Assembly: GCF_007679965.1 (NCBI RefSeq)
Contig: NZ_VEHL01000001.1
Coordinates: 1,054,001-1,118,000, forward strand
Length of the DNA: 64,000 nt
Direction: 5' to 3'
DNA from: Bordetella genomosp. 13
Lineage (GTDB): Bacteria; Pseudomonadota; Gammaproteobacteria; Burkholderiales; Burkholderiaceae_B
Shown: piece by piece, positions 43,017 through 52,351 of the stretch
How the letters are laid out: each line of letters begins with the position of its first letter
Numbering within the stretch: position 1 is the stretch's first letter
Program-made: the position numbers and the translations under genes
The notes under the pieces: model-generated
Told to the model about the DNA's origin: nothing
The model's input: the letters and a program-made list of their open reading frames with translations, nothing else
Database searches by the model: none

Positions 43017-45761
43017 ATGCTGCACTTTCTCGAATCCCTGTTCTCATCGGCGGCACGGGTCCGCCATGTCGGGCGGCACTTCCGCCGCACGCCCATCCTC
43101 GAACCGCTGGGCCCCGGCTCCGATCCCGCCGCCACGGCCGACGCCGTGCGCCGCGCGGGCAGCACGCTGCAGGAGGACGCCTTCGTTCCGCTGGACCTGC
43201 TGTACGCCCGGCTCGAATCCACTGCGCACGGACTGCCGGTCGAGCGCGCGGGATTGCTGCGCCTGGCGCTCGGCCCGAATGAAGTCGGAAAAGAGCGCCC
43301 GCTGGCCTGGCACACGCACCTGTGGCGGGCCTACCGCAATCCGTTCAACCTGCTGCTGACGCTGCTGGCGGCCGTGTCGTGGGTCACGGACGTGAGGCTG
43401 GCCGCTCCCGATGACCGCGACTGGTCCTCGGTGATCGTCATCGGCGGCATGGTGATGGTGGCGACCCTGCTGCGCTATGTGCAGGAGCGCCGCTCGCACG
43501 CCGCCGCCGACGCGTTGCGCGCCATGGTGCAGAACACGGCGACCGTGCTGCGTCCGGGCGCGGGCCGCAAGGTCGAGGTGCCGCTGCGCGAACTGGTGCC
43601 CGGCGACGTAGTGGCCCTGTCGGCCGGCGACATGGTGCCGGCCGACTGCCGGGTGGTGGCGGCCAAGGACCTGTTCGTGGCGCAGGCCGCGCTGACGGGC
43701 GAGGCGCTGCCGGTGGAAAAATTCATGCATGCACAGCGCGGCCGTGGCAACCCGCTCGAGCTGGAGAACATCGTCTTCATGGGCACCAACGTGGTCAGCG
43801 GGGCCGGCCTGGCGTTGGTGTTGGGCACGGGCTCGCGCACCTGCTTCGGTCAGCTGGCCGGCAGTGTGTCAGCCCTGTCGCGTGCACCCACGCAGTTCCA
43901 GCAGGGCATCAACCGCGTCAGCGGGGTGCTGATCCGCTTCATGCTGGTGATGGTGCCGGTGGTGTTCCTGATCAGTGGCGCAGCCCGCCACGACTGGCTG
44001 CAGGCGTTGCTGTTCGCGCTGGCGGTGGCCGTGGGCCTGACGCCTGAAATGCTGCCGATGATCGTCACGTCCACGCTGGCCAAGGGCGCGCTGGCCATGT
44101 CCCGCCGCAGGGTCGTGGTCAAGCGGCTGGATGCCATCCAGGACCTCGGCGCCATGACCGTGCTGTGCACCGACAAGACCGGCACGCTGACGCAGGACCG
44201 CATCGTGCTCGAGCGCCACGTCGACGTGGCGGGCGTGGCCAGCGACGAGGTGCTGGGCTACGCCTACCTCAACAGCCATTATCAGACCGGATTGAGGAAT
44301 CTGCTGGATGTGGCGGTCTTGGAGCACACCGGGCTGGCCCGCAGCCTGGACCCGGCGTCCAACTACGTGAAGGTCGACGAGATTCCCTTCGACTTCGCGC
44401 GCCGCCGCATGTCGGTGGTGGTGAGTCCGCGCGGCGCGTCCGCAGGCGGCCACGTCCTGATCTGCAAGGGCGCGCTGGAAGAGATGCTGGCCGCCTGCGA
44501 CCAGGTGCGCGGTGCGGATGGCGACCAGCCGCTGGACGCCGCCCGCAAGGAACGGATCCGGCAGGAGACCGGCGAGATGAACGCTCAGGGCCTGCGCGTC
44601 ATCGCCGTGGCGGTTCGCCGGCTGTCCGCGGATCATGGCCCGTATGCCGTCGCCGACGAGGCCGGCCTGACGCTGATCGGCTACATCGCGTTCCTGGATC
44701 CGCCCAAGGCGTCGACGGCGCCCGCGCTGCGTGCGCTGCGGGACGCGGGGGTGAGCATCAAGGTGCTGACGGGCGACATGGATCGCGTCGCGCGCAAGGT
44801 GTGCCACGACGTGGGGTTGGCGGTCGACCACGCCTACGTCGGCGCGGACCTGGATGCGATGGACGACGCCGCCCTGGGCGTGGCCGTGCGGCGCGGCACG
44901 CTCTTCGCGCGCTTGACGCCGGCGCACAAAGCGCGCATCGTGCGCGCGCTGCGCGAGCAGGGCGCCACGGTGGGATTCATGGGCGACGGCATCAACGACG
45001 CGCCCGCCTTGCGCGCCGCGGACGTGGGTATTTCCGTGGATACAGCCGTGGACATCTCGAAGGAGGCGGCCGACATCATCCTGCTGGAAAAGAGCCTGAT
45101 GGTGCTGCATGAAGGCGTGCTGGAAGGGCGCCGGATCTTCAGCAACATGCTCAAGTACCTGAAGATGACGGCCAGCTCGAACTTCGGCAACGTATTCTCG
45201 GTATTGATCGCCAGCGCCTTCCTGCCTTTCCTGCCGATGTTGCCGGCGCAATTGCTGATCCAGAACCTGATGTACGACTTCTCGCAGATCGCCATTCCGT
45301 TCGACCGCGCCGATCCCGAATCGCTGCGCCGGCCGCAGCAATGGGATCCCGCGGGCCTGGGCCGCTTCATGGTGTGCTTCGGTCCGATCAGTTCGATATT
45401 CGACGTGGCGACTTTCGCCGTGATGGGTCTCGTCTTCCATGCCGGCACGCCGGCCGGGCAGTCGCTGTTCCAGTCCGGCTGGTTCGTCGAGGGCTTGCTG
45501 TCGCAGACGCTGGTGGTGCACCTGATCCGCACGCGGCGCGTGCCGTTCCTGCAGAGCCGCGCCAGCACGCCCTTGATGGTTTCCACCGGGCTGGTAATGG
45601 CGCTGGGCGTGGCGTTGCCGATGTCGCCGCTGGCGCCCGCATTCGGCATGCAGGCGCTGCCCCCGGGATATTTTCCCTGGCTGCTGCTGATCCTGTTGGG
45701 ATATGCGTGCCTGGTGCAGGCGGTCAAGGGCGCGTGGGTGCGCCGCTACGGTTGGCAATGA
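43017..45761 (+). CDS. mgtA: Magnesium-translocating P-type ATPase
   Basis: A 914-residue P3B-type ATPase that imports Mg2+ across the inner membrane. The phosphorylated Asp is Asp386 in CTDKTGTLT; the actuator TGE is at residues 227-229; LTPEMLPMIV (341-350) is the P3B M4 ion path; the hinge GDGINDAP starts at residue 656. The C-terminal six membrane segments (LPMLPAQLLIQNLMYDFSQIAIPFD) are complete. The N-terminal ~95 residues are the usual extension. GGAG at 43006-43009 supports the start. Its stop overlaps the porin ATG, so uptake across both membranes is co-expressed. Confidence 0.94.
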   Translation: MLHFLESLFSSAARVRHVGRHFRRTPILEPLGPGSDPAATADAVRRAGSTLQEDAFVPLDLLYARLESTAHGLPVERAGLLRLALGPNEVGKERPLAWHTHLWRAYRNPFNLLLTLLAAVSWVTDVRLAAPDDRDWSSVIVIGGMVMVATLLRYVQERRSHAAADALRAMVQNTATVLRPGAGRKVEVPLRELVPGDVVALSAGDMVPADCRVVAAKDLFVAQAALTGEALPVEKFMHAQRGRGNPLELENIVFMGTNVVSGAGLALVLGTGSRTCFGQLAGSVSALSRAPTQFQQGINRVSGVLIRFMLVMVPVVFLISGAARHDWLQALLFALAVAVGLTPEMLPMIVTSTLAKGALAMSRRRVVVKRLDAIQDLGAMTVLCTDKTGTLTQDRIVLERHVDVAGVASDEVLGYAYLNSHYQTGLRNLLDVAVLEHTGLARSLDPASNYVKVDEIPFDFARRRMSVVVSPRGASAGGHVLICKGALEEMLAACDQVRGADGDQPLDAARKERIRQETGEMNAQGLRVIAVAVRRLSADHGPYAVADEAGLTLIGYIAFLDPPKASTAPALRALRDAGVSIKVLTGDMDRVARKVCHDVGLAVDHAYVGADLDAMDDAALGVAVRRGTLFARLTPAHKARIVRALREQGATVGFMGDGINDAPALRAADVGISVDTAVDISKEAADIILLEKSLMVLHEGVLEGRRIFSNMLKYLKMTASSNFGNVFSVLIASAFLPFLPMLPAQLLIQNLMYDFSQIAIPFDRADPESLRRPQQWDPAGLGRFMVCFGPISSIFDVATFAVMGLVFHAGTPAGQSLFQSGWFVEGLLSQTLVVHLIRTRRVPFLQSRASTPLMVSTGLVMALGVALPMSPLAPAFGMQALPPGYFPWLLLILLGYACLVQAVKGAWVRRYGWQ

Positions 45762-46885
45762 CGTCCTCACGGTGTCGCTTCACGTCCCGCGTGGCGCTCG
45801 GCGCCGCGTCCGTCCTGCTTGGGGCGGGAGCGGCTCGCGCCGCCGATCCGGGCCTGAGCCTGTATGGCGTGGTCGATGCGGGCTTGTCCACCACGCGCGC
45901 CAGCGGGGCGGCTGCGTCGCTGCGGCCCCTGTCTGGCGGCCTGACCGACAGCCTGTGGGGCCTGTCCGGCAGCGAGGCGCTGGCCGATGGCTGGCGCGCC
46001 GAGTTCGGCCTGGAGATCGGGTTCGATGCCGCGACCGGCCGCGCCGAAGAAACGGGCCGCCTGTTCGACTACGGGGCCTGGACCGGGCTGTCGCATGCCC
46101 GCGTGGGGTCGCTGCGGCTGGGCCGTCAGCAGACCATCGCGATGGAATACGCCAGCGCCCTCGAGGTGGCCTCGTGGCGCGACATGGGGCTGGGGGCGTT
46201 GTTCAAGGCGGCCGACAACTACCGCCGCGATCGCCTGCTGAACCTGCATACGCCCGCGGTGGGCGGATGGCAGGCCGGCGTGGGCTACGCCTTCGACACG
46301 CGCCGCACGGACGGGGCCGCCGCGGACGCGTCGTCGCCGGGCCGCCGCGGCCATGCACTGAGCGCTGGCCTGAAGTACGAGACCGACGCCTGGCTGGCCG
46401 TGCTGACCTGGGATCGCCTGGATGGCGCGGGCCCGGCCGCCCGCGCGCTGGACGGACACGCGCCCACGGCCTGGCAGGCGGGGCTGTCCTACAAGCAGGA
46501 GGGCCTGCGCCTGTCGATGGCTTGGTCGCGCCAGCGCAATGGCTACGTCGGCCAGAACGCCGGCGGGCTGGACGGGCTGGGCCCCGCGCCTTTCCTGCGC
46601 GGCGGCGCGGTCGACACCTGGCTGCTGGGCGCGGAGCTCGGCGTGGGCCGCTCGGGGGCCTTGTTGCTGCAGTGGTCCCTGGCAACCCCCGACTGGCGCT
46701 GGGCGGACGGCGGCCGGGCGGGCGCGACGCACCTGTACACGCTGGGCTACCGGTTCGACCTGTCGCCGCGCACCAGTCTGTATGCCTATGCCGGCCGCCT
46801 GTCGGGCGGCACCCTGGACGAGCCCATCGCGCAGGACGCCGGGCGCACCGCGCGGCTGGGGCTGGGCATCGCGCAGCGGTTCTAG
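45758..46885 (+). CDS. Gram-negative porin, coupled to mgtA
   Basis: A 375-residue outer-membrane beta-barrel of the betaproteobacterial general porin family. A signal peptide ends about ARA at residue 28, the mature N-terminus reads DPGLSLYGVVDAGLS, and the protein ends with the typical aromatic Phe (IAQRF). LWGLSGSEALADGWRAEFGLE and RLGRQQT are common porin blocks. The ATG at 45758 overlaps the mgtA stop (ATGA), an unusual coupling that suggests it admits Mg2+ or is needed at low Mg2+. Porin selectivity cannot be predicted. Confidence 0.88.
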   Translation: MTSSRCRFTSRVALGAASVLLGAGAARAADPGLSLYGVVDAGLSTTRASGAAASLRPLSGGLTDSLWGLSGSEALADGWRAEFGLEIGFDAATGRAEETGRLFDYGAWTGLSHARVGSLRLGRQQTIAMEYASALEVASWRDMGLGALFKAADNYRRDRLLNLHTPAVGGWQAGVGYAFDTRRTDGAAADASSPGRRGHALSAGLKYETDAWLAVLTWDRLDGAGPAARALDGHAPTAWQAGLSYKQEGLRLSMAWSRQRNGYVGQNAGGLDGLGPAPFLRGGAVDTWLLGAELGVGRSGALLLQWSLATPDWRWADGGRAGATHLYTLGYRFDLSPRTSLYAYAGRLSGGTLDEPIAQDAGRTARLGLGIAQRF

Positions 46886-46926
46886 GTGCGGGCGGCGCGA
46901 GGCTACAATCGGACGACACCCGCGCG

Positions 46927-47832
46927 ATGCCTGCGCGCCTTTCGTCCGTCCTGGATCCCCTGCTCATGGATCTGCTCGGCTGGCTCGTTCCCTGGGAATT
47001 CTCGCCCACCCTGATCGCCGCCTTCGTGGTGGCCATCGGGCTGTTCGTGCGTGGCCGGCGCGTGCATCGCGTCACCGCGGCGCGGCAGGTGTTCTTCTGG
47101 TCCGGCCTGGTGCTGCTGTACCTGTCGATGCACACCCGGCTGGACTATTACGCCGAACGCATGTTCTTCATCCATCGCGCCCAGCACCTGGTGTTGCATC
47201 ACCTGGGACCGCTGCTGGTCATGGCCGCGTTTCCGGGCTCCGTGATGCGGGCAGGCCTGCCCATGGGCTGGCGCTTGCGGCTGCGCGACTTCCTGCGCAC
47301 TGGAACGGGGCGCGCGCTGCGCGCCGTGCTGACGCACCGCATCCTCGTGCCGGCGCTGTTCGTGTTCCTGGTGCTGGTGTGGCTGATACCGTCGGTGCAG
47401 TTCTACAGCATGCTCGACTGGCGGTTGTACCGCCTGATGAATTGGTCCGTGGTGATCAGCGGATTCATGTACTGGAACCTGATCCTGGACCGCCGTCCCA
47501 GTCCGCCCGCCGCCATGAGTCCGGGCGGGCGCGTGCTGTCGCCGGTGCTGACGATGGCGCCGCAGATGGTGGCGGGCGCCGTCATCGCGTTCACCGAGAC
47601 CGACATCTATCCCTTGTTCGAACTGTGCGGCCGTGCCGTGGCGATGACGGCCCAGATGGACCAGACCATCGGCGGCCTGACGATGTGGATCCCAGCGGCG
47701 CTGGTCGAGGTGATCGGCCTGCTGGTGGCGCTGGGCACGCTGATGCGCCTGTCCGGCCGGGGCCGGTTGCGCCGCGCCGACAGGCAGGCGCGGCGCGGGC
47801 GGGCGCCGCAGGCGCAGCGCCCGGCAACCTGA
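46927..47832 (+). CDS. CtaG (caa3-type) family cytochrome c oxidase assembly-like membrane protein
   Basis: A 301-residue inner-membrane protein with about seven membrane segments. The block HTRLDYYAERMFFIHRAQHLVLHHLGPLL with several histidines, SVQFYSMLDWRLYRLMNW and GLTMWIPAALVEV match the caa3_CtaG family, linked to assembly of haem-copper oxidases. The ATG at 46927 lacks a ribosome site; the ATG at 46966 (MDLLGWLVPW) is an equally good start. It follows the porin gene by 41 bases and may be read from the same transcript. Confidence 0.8.
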   Translation: MPARLSSVLDPLLMDLLGWLVPWEFSPTLIAAFVVAIGLFVRGRRVHRVTAARQVFFWSGLVLLYLSMHTRLDYYAERMFFIHRAQHLVLHHLGPLLVMAAFPGSVMRAGLPMGWRLRLRDFLRTGTGRALRAVLTHRILVPALFVFLVLVWLIPSVQFYSMLDWRLYRLMNWSVVISGFMYWNLILDRRPSPPAAMSPGGRVLSPVLTMAPQMVAGAVIAFTETDIYPLFELCGRAVAMTAQMDQTIGGLTMWIPAALVEVIGLLVALGTLMRLSGRGRLRRADRQARRGRAPQAQRPAT

Positions 47833-47836
47833 GGAC

Positions 47837-48676
47837 TTACTCGGGGATCAGGCCGTGGTACTTGCGGCCGTAGGCCACAGTGGCCTGGAACATGCCGGCC
47901 TTGTTGCCGCAGTCGTAGCGGGTGCCTTCGTAGCGGTAGGCGTACACGGGGCGGTCGCGCATCAGCGCGGCGATGCCGTCGGTCAGCTGGATCTCGTTGC
48001 CGGCGCCCGACTTGGTGTTGCGCAGGTATTCGAAGATCTCGGCTTCGAGCACGTAGCGGCCCACCACGGCCAGGTTCGAGGGCGCGTCCTCGGGCTTGGG
48101 CTTCTCGACCATGTGGGTGACACGCTCGGTGCGCTCGTCCACTTTCTGGCTGGCGACGATGCCGTACTTGTTCGTCTCTTCGTGGGGCACTTCCTGCACG
48201 CCCAGCACGCTGGCGCTGCGCGACATCGCGGCGTCCACCAGCTGGCCGATAACGGGCCGGTCGGCATCGATCAGGTCGTCGGCCAGCAGCACGGCGAACG
48301 GCTCGTTGCCCACGGCCGGCGCGGCCGTCAGCACGGCGTGGCCCAGGCCCAGCGGGTGGCGCTGGCGGATGTAGATGCAGTTCACGTGCGCGGGCAGCAC
48401 CTCGCGCACGATGGTCAGCAGTTCCTGCTTGTTCTTGCCTTCCAGGTCGGCTTCCAGTTCGGGGTTGGAGTCGAAGTGGTCCTCGATGGCGCGCTTGTTG
48501 CGTCCCGTGACGAAGATGAGGTCAGTGATTCCGGCCGCCACGGCTTCTTCCACCGCATATTGGATCAGCGGCTTGTCCACGACAGGCAGCATTTCCTTCG
48601 GCATGGCCTTGGTGGCGGGCAGGAAGCGCGTACCCATCCCGGCGACGGGGAAAACGGCTTTGCGGATTCGTTGCAT
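47837..48676 (-). CDS. galU: UTP-glucose-1-phosphate uridylyltransferase
   Basis: A 279-residue GalU that makes UDP-glucose for lipopolysaccharide, capsule and trehalose synthesis. The nucleotidyltransferase start [31 protein letters not shown], the [15 protein letters not shown] block, [10 protein letters not shown] and the [15 protein letters not shown] and [11 protein letters not shown] motifs are all present. The ATG at 48676 is 66 bases from the divergent protease gene. It converges with the CtaG-like gene with a four-base gap. Confidence 0.95.
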   Translation of the reverse strand: MQRIRKAVFPVAGMGTRFLPATKAMPKEMLPVVDKPLIQYAVEEAVAAGITDLIFVTGRNKRAIEDHFDSNPELEADLEGKNKQELLTIVREVLPAHVNCIYIRQRHPLGLGHAVLTAAPAVGNEPFAVLLADDLIDADRPVIGQLVDAAMSRSASVLGVQEVPHEETNKYGIVASQKVDERTERVTHMVEKPKPEDAPSNLAVVGRYVLEAEIFEYLRNTKSGAGNEIQLTDGIAALMRDRPVYAYRYEGTRYDCGNKAGMFQATVAYGRKYHGLIPE

Positions 48677-48742
48677 CGAGGTTCCAGAAAGAGAAGAATT
48701 ATTTGTTGGAGAACTTACGGAAGGGATGGCTATCATAGTGCC

Positions 48743-50257
48743 ATGCAGAGTCGCAACATGACATATCTCTCGGTATTTCTGCGCCGCACCATGGCCATCG
48801 GGCTCTGTGCAGCAATTATCGTGCCCGTGGCCCCTGCCGGGGCGCAGCCGGTAGGGCTGCCGTCCATGGGCGCGGCCTCGGCCGACGACCTTTCGCCCGC
48901 CATCGAGCGGCAGCTGGGCGAGGCCATCATGGCGCAGGGCCGGCGCGATCCCACCTATATCAACGACAGCGAGATCAGCCAGTACCTGACCACGATGGCG
49001 CGCAAGCTGGCGATGAACGCCCCCGGTGGCGCGCCCGACGTCGAGGTCTTCCCGGTCCGCGATCCCGAGATCAACGCCTTCGCCATGCCCGGCGGATTCA
49101 TCGGCGTCAATTCCGGCCTGGTCGTGTCCTCGGACAGCGAGTCGGAACTGGCGGCGGTGCTGGCCCACGAAATCGGCCACGTGGTGCAGCGCCACATCGC
49201 GCGCGGCATGACCCAGCAGAACCAGAACAGCACCGTCATGCTGGCCAGCCTGGCCGGTGCGTTGCTGGCCGCGCTGGCCGGCGGCGGGGGCAACCTGGCG
49301 ATGGGCGTGGCCGCCTTCGGCCAGGCGGCCGCCATCAACCGCCAACTGGGCTTCTCGCGCGACGCCGAACGCGAGGCGGACCGCACGGGCCTGCAGATGC
49401 TGTCCAAGGCGGGCTACGATCCGGCCGGCATGTCGCGCATGTTCGGGCGCCTGATGAACGCCGCCCGCCTGAACGAAGGCATGGGGGGCGGCTCGTGGGC
49501 CAGCACCCACCCGCTGTCCATCGACCGCATGTCCGACGTGCAGAACCGCATCCGCGACCTGTCCGCGGTGCGCTACGTCGACAGCGACGACTATTGGTTC
49601 ATCCGCGCCAAGATGCGGGTGGTGCAGGGACGCGACGCCGTCAGCCTGCGCACGGCCCAGCAGCAGCTGCAGGACGAATCGCGCGCGCTGTCGGGCGTGC
49701 GCCGCTCGGCCGCGTTCTATGGCCTGGCGCTCTATCACCTGCAGCGCAACGAAACCAAGCAGGCCACCACCTTCTGGGAAATGGCCCACGAGAGCGGGCA
49801 GGCCTCGCCGCAACTGGCCAAGCTGGGCATCGACATCGCCCTGGCGCGCAAGGACGGCGGCGCCGCCCTGCGCCAGGCCCAGGACGCAGTCAAGCGCTGG
49901 CCCGACAGGCGGGCGTTGGGCATCGCCTATGCGACCGTGCTGCAGGACGCCGGCCGCAACGACGAGGCCCAGGACTACCTGCGCGACCGCATCAAGCAGT
50001 GGGGCGGCGACGAGCCGGGCCTGTACCAGTTGCTGGCGCAAAGCGAGGACAGCAACGGCCGCACGGTGGCCGCCCGGCGCAACATGGCGCGTTTCTACGT
50101 GCAGACCGGCGCCTATGCGGCAGCCGAGTCGCAGCTGCAACAGGCGCTCAGCATCTCGCGCGATTTCTACGAGCAGTCGCAGATCGACGTGCAGATCAAG
50201 GAAGTCCGGCAGAAACTGGCCGACGAGCGCGAGCTGCTGCAGCGGTTCAAGTCATAA
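48743..50257 (+). CDS. M48 family metalloprotease with TPR domain (BepA-like)
   Basis: A 504-residue periplasmic zinc protease and chaperone related to BepA (YfgC), which controls outer-membrane protein and LptD assembly. A signal peptide ends near PAGAQ (residue 34). The zinc site is [10 protein letters not shown] (near residue 145) with the third ligand Glu in [10 protein letters not shown]. The C-terminal half is helical TPR-like ([23 protein letters not shown]). It is divergent from galU. Confidence 0.9.
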   Translation: MQSRNMTYLSVFLRRTMAIGLCAAIIVPVAPAGAQPVGLPSMGAASADDLSPAIERQLGEAIMAQGRRDPTYINDSEISQYLTTMARKLAMNAPGGAPDVEVFPVRDPEINAFAMPGGFIGVNSGLVVSSDSESELAAVLAHEIGHVVQRHIARGMTQQNQNSTVMLASLAGALLAALAGGGGNLAMGVAAFGQAAAINRQLGFSRDAEREADRTGLQMLSKAGYDPAGMSRMFGRLMNAARLNEGMGGGSWASTHPLSIDRMSDVQNRIRDLSAVRYVDSDDYWFIRAKMRVVQGRDAVSLRTAQQQLQDESRALSGVRRSAAFYGLALYHLQRNETKQATTFWEMAHESGQASPQLAKLGIDIALARKDGGAALRQAQDAVKRWPDRRALGIAYATVLQDAGRNDEAQDYLRDRIKQWGGDEPGLYQLLAQSEDSNGRTVAARRNMARFYVQTGAYAAAESQLQQALSISRDFYEQSQIDVQIKEVRQKLADERELLQRFKS

Positions 50258-50262
50258 GTGGG

Positions 50263-50279
50263 CGGGGGCGCGGCCCCCG
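50263..50279. terminator. Very stable GC hairpin just after the BepA-like gene
   Basis: CGGGGGC and GCCCCCG with a 3-base GCG loop lie five bases after the protease stop codon, in the 156-base gap before the converging hydrolase gene. No T-run follows; it may act with Rho or protect the mRNA 3' end. Confidence 0.4.
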
Positions 50280-50413
50280 GGTGTCCTCGGAGAAAGCCGT
50301 CCCGATGTGCCGGATGCCGTCCGGATGCTGCTGCGGCCGGCACCGGGTATTCCCGGCGGGAACCTTTGCGGCCGGAACCGCATATGTCCAGCCGCAACCG
50401 TCCCGGGCCTTTC

Positions 50414-51523
50414 CTACAGCCCCGTTTCGAAGAACCGCCCCAGGCGCTGCGGCAGCCAGTTCAGATGGCCGGGAAAAGCGCCCGTGGGAAAGCCCGCGTG
50501 GCCGCCTTGCGCCGGCTGGTGCAGCAGCACGCTGGCCGAGCAGTCGGCCGGGCCGGGCAGGGCGGTCTCGGGCAGGAAGGGGTCGTTGCGCGCATTCAGC
50601 ACCAGCGTGGGCACCTTGATGTGCGCCAGCCAAGGTTTGCTCGATGCGCGCGTCCAGTAATCCAGCGCGTTGCGGAAACCGTGCATGGGCGCGGTGTACG
50701 CATCGTCGAAGTCGCGCAGGTCGCGCGCGTGGGCGATGCGCATCACGTCGATGGCGCCCGGAAAGCGCTTGGCCTTCTCGAGCACCTTGCGTTTCATGGT
50801 CTTCAGGAAATAGCGCGTGTAAAGCTGGCGGGCGATGAAGCCATGGCACAGGGCGCGGCCGCCGGCCGCCAGGTCCAGCGGCACCGACACGGCGGCCGCG
50901 GCCGCCAGCCAGGGCAGGGCATCGCCCTGTTCGCCGATGAACTTCAGCATGGCGTTGCCGCCCAGCGAGACGCCCACGGCGTGCCAGCGGGCGTGCGGCA
51001 CGCGGCTGCGCACCGTGTCCAGCATGAAGCCGACCTCGGCCGAGTCGCCTGAATAATAGGCGCGTGCAAGGCGGTTGGGCGAACCCGAGCAGCCGCGGAA
51101 GTGCGCGATGGTCACGATCCAGCCGCGCGCCCGGAAATGGTGCGCGATGGACTGGGCGTAGCGGCTGGCGCTGCCGCCTTCAAGGCCATGGAACAGGATC
51201 AGCGCGGGCGTGTCGGCCACCTGGGGCAGCGAGGCCCAGTCGGCCGGTGCGATCCAGCGCGCGGCCGCGACTTTGCCGGCCGCTATCGGCGGCTGGCCGC
51301 TGATGGGGCTGCCGTCGGCCGCCTTGTGCGGAAACAGCCCGGGCCCGGTCCAGTCGAAGTCGAGGAAATCGCCGTCGGGCGTGTCCACGCGGTCGCGCAC
51401 GAATGCGATGCGGTGATACTGCGCGAGCAGCGCGGCATACACCGTCTGGCTATGCCGGTCGGGCAGCCAGGGCGGAACGGGGCAGGGCGTGGTGTCGAGT
51501 CGGGACGCAGCCAACGAAGCCAT
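50414..51523 (-). CDS. YheT family alpha/beta hydrolase
   Basis: A 369-residue alpha/beta hydrolase. The oxyanion-hole region is LILFHGLEGGSASRYAQ, the nucleophile elbow is GVSLGGNAMLKF, the Asp is in LVLNARNDPFLP and the His in AQGGHAGFP. The N-terminal LPDRHSQTVYAALL is typical of the YheT branch, which is related to esterases/lipases; E. coli YheT has no settled function. It lies 12 bases downstream of the SnoaL-like gene on the same strand. Confidence 0.88.
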   Translation of the reverse strand: MASLAASRLDTTPCPVPPWLPDRHSQTVYAALLAQYHRIAFVRDRVDTPDGDFLDFDWTGPGLFPHKAADGSPISGQPPIAAGKVAAARWIAPADWASLPQVADTPALILFHGLEGGSASRYAQSIAHHFRARGWIVTIAHFRGCSGSPNRLARAYYSGDSAEVGFMLDTVRSRVPHARWHAVGVSLGGNAMLKFIGEQGDALPWLAAAAAVSVPLDLAAGGRALCHGFIARQLYTRYFLKTMKRKVLEKAKRFPGAIDVMRIAHARDLRDFDDAYTAPMHGFRNALDYWTRASSKPWLAHIKVPTLVLNARNDPFLPETALPGPADCSASVLLHQPAQGGHAGFPTGAFPGHLNWLPQRLGRFFETGL

Positions 51524-51535
51524 CCGGGGCTGGGC

Positions 51536-51958
51536 CTAGTGCAGCCGGTCGGGGATGTCGTGCAGGTCGAGCACCCCGGCCTCGGCCGGCGCGGCGGAGG
51601 CATGGTGCATGACCATGCGCCACCCCGTGGGGCCTTTGTGATAGATGTTGGTCGCGTAGCAGGTGGCGTATTGCGTGCCTTCCCGCGTGATGGCCGACAC
51701 CTGTTCGACCAGCACGTGCACCGCGCACATCATGCTCTGCATGACCAGCGGACGCAGCGGGCGCAGATGCAGCGGGCCGTTGGACAGGATCTGCTGCCAC
51801 GACTCGTGGACCGCCATGTGGCCCACCACGCGCAGGCCGCCGGGATGGATGCAGACGATTTCCTCGTCGTCGGCCCAGACCTGCATCAAGCGGTCGAGGT
51901 CGCCTTGTTCCAGGGCGTCGTAGAAGGCGTGTTCTGCTTCGTCGGGTGTGGCGAACAT
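51536..51958 (-). CDS. SnoaL/NTF2-like domain protein
   Basis: A 140-residue single-domain protein with an NTF2-like cone fold pattern: an N-terminal helix (DEAEHAFYDALEQGDLDRLMQVW), ADDEEIVCIHPGGLRVVGHMAV and the strands YATCYATNIYHKGPTGWRMVMHHAS. Such proteins (DUF4440/SnoaL_3 class) may be enzymes or ligand binders; conserved His and Asp residues in CIHPGG and the VMHH end could form a pocket. It appears to be co-transcribed with the YheT-like hydrolase gene. Confidence 0.82.
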   Translation of the reverse strand: MFATPDEAEHAFYDALEQGDLDRLMQVWADDEEIVCIHPGGLRVVGHMAVHESWQQILSNGPLHLRPLRPLVMQSMMCAVHVLVEQVSAITREGTQYATCYATNIYHKGPTGWRMVMHHASAAPAEAGVLDLHDIPDRLH

Positions 51959-51998
51959 GGCAAGTCGTCGGCGAGCGGCGGGCGTACGCGCAGCGGGA

Positions 51999-52214
51999 TT
52001 AGTGGTGGCCGTGCAGGACGGTGCCGGGCTTCAGGCGGTATTCGGCGCCACAGTAGGCGCAGCGGGCCGACCCCGTGTTGGTCACGTCGAGGAACACGCG
52101 GGGATGCATGCTCCACAGGGGAGCCTTGGGACCAGGACAGTAGACGGGCAGGTCGTCGGCACCGACTTCGATGACTTCCTGGGCGGGAGCGGCAGCCGAG
52201 GCAGCAGCGGTCAT
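51999..52214 (-). CDS. Zinc-finger (CHCC) domain small protein
   Basis: A 71-residue protein with a zf-CHCC motif: Cys in VYCPGP, His in SMHPRVFLDV, and CAYC in ARCAYCGAEYRLKPG. The family includes the mitochondrial complex I subunit NDUFS6; bacterial members are small and of unknown exact role. AGGAA precedes the ATG at 52214. It lies 40 bases upstream of the SnoaL-like gene on the same strand. Confidence 0.85.
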   Translation of the reverse strand: MTAAASAAAPAQEVIEVGADDLPVYCPGPKAPLWSMHPRVFLDVTNTGSARCAYCGAEYRLKPGTVLHGHH

Positions 52215-52351
52215 GGGGGAATTCCTGAAAAAAGCCGGGATACGGCGGGCAATCATCGCGCGTATTGTATCAAGCGTCGAGGTTACAATAATGATCCATT
52301 TTTGCCGTCCGAGTTCCATGCCGTCCCGCCATAACCGCCAGGGGCTCGTCC

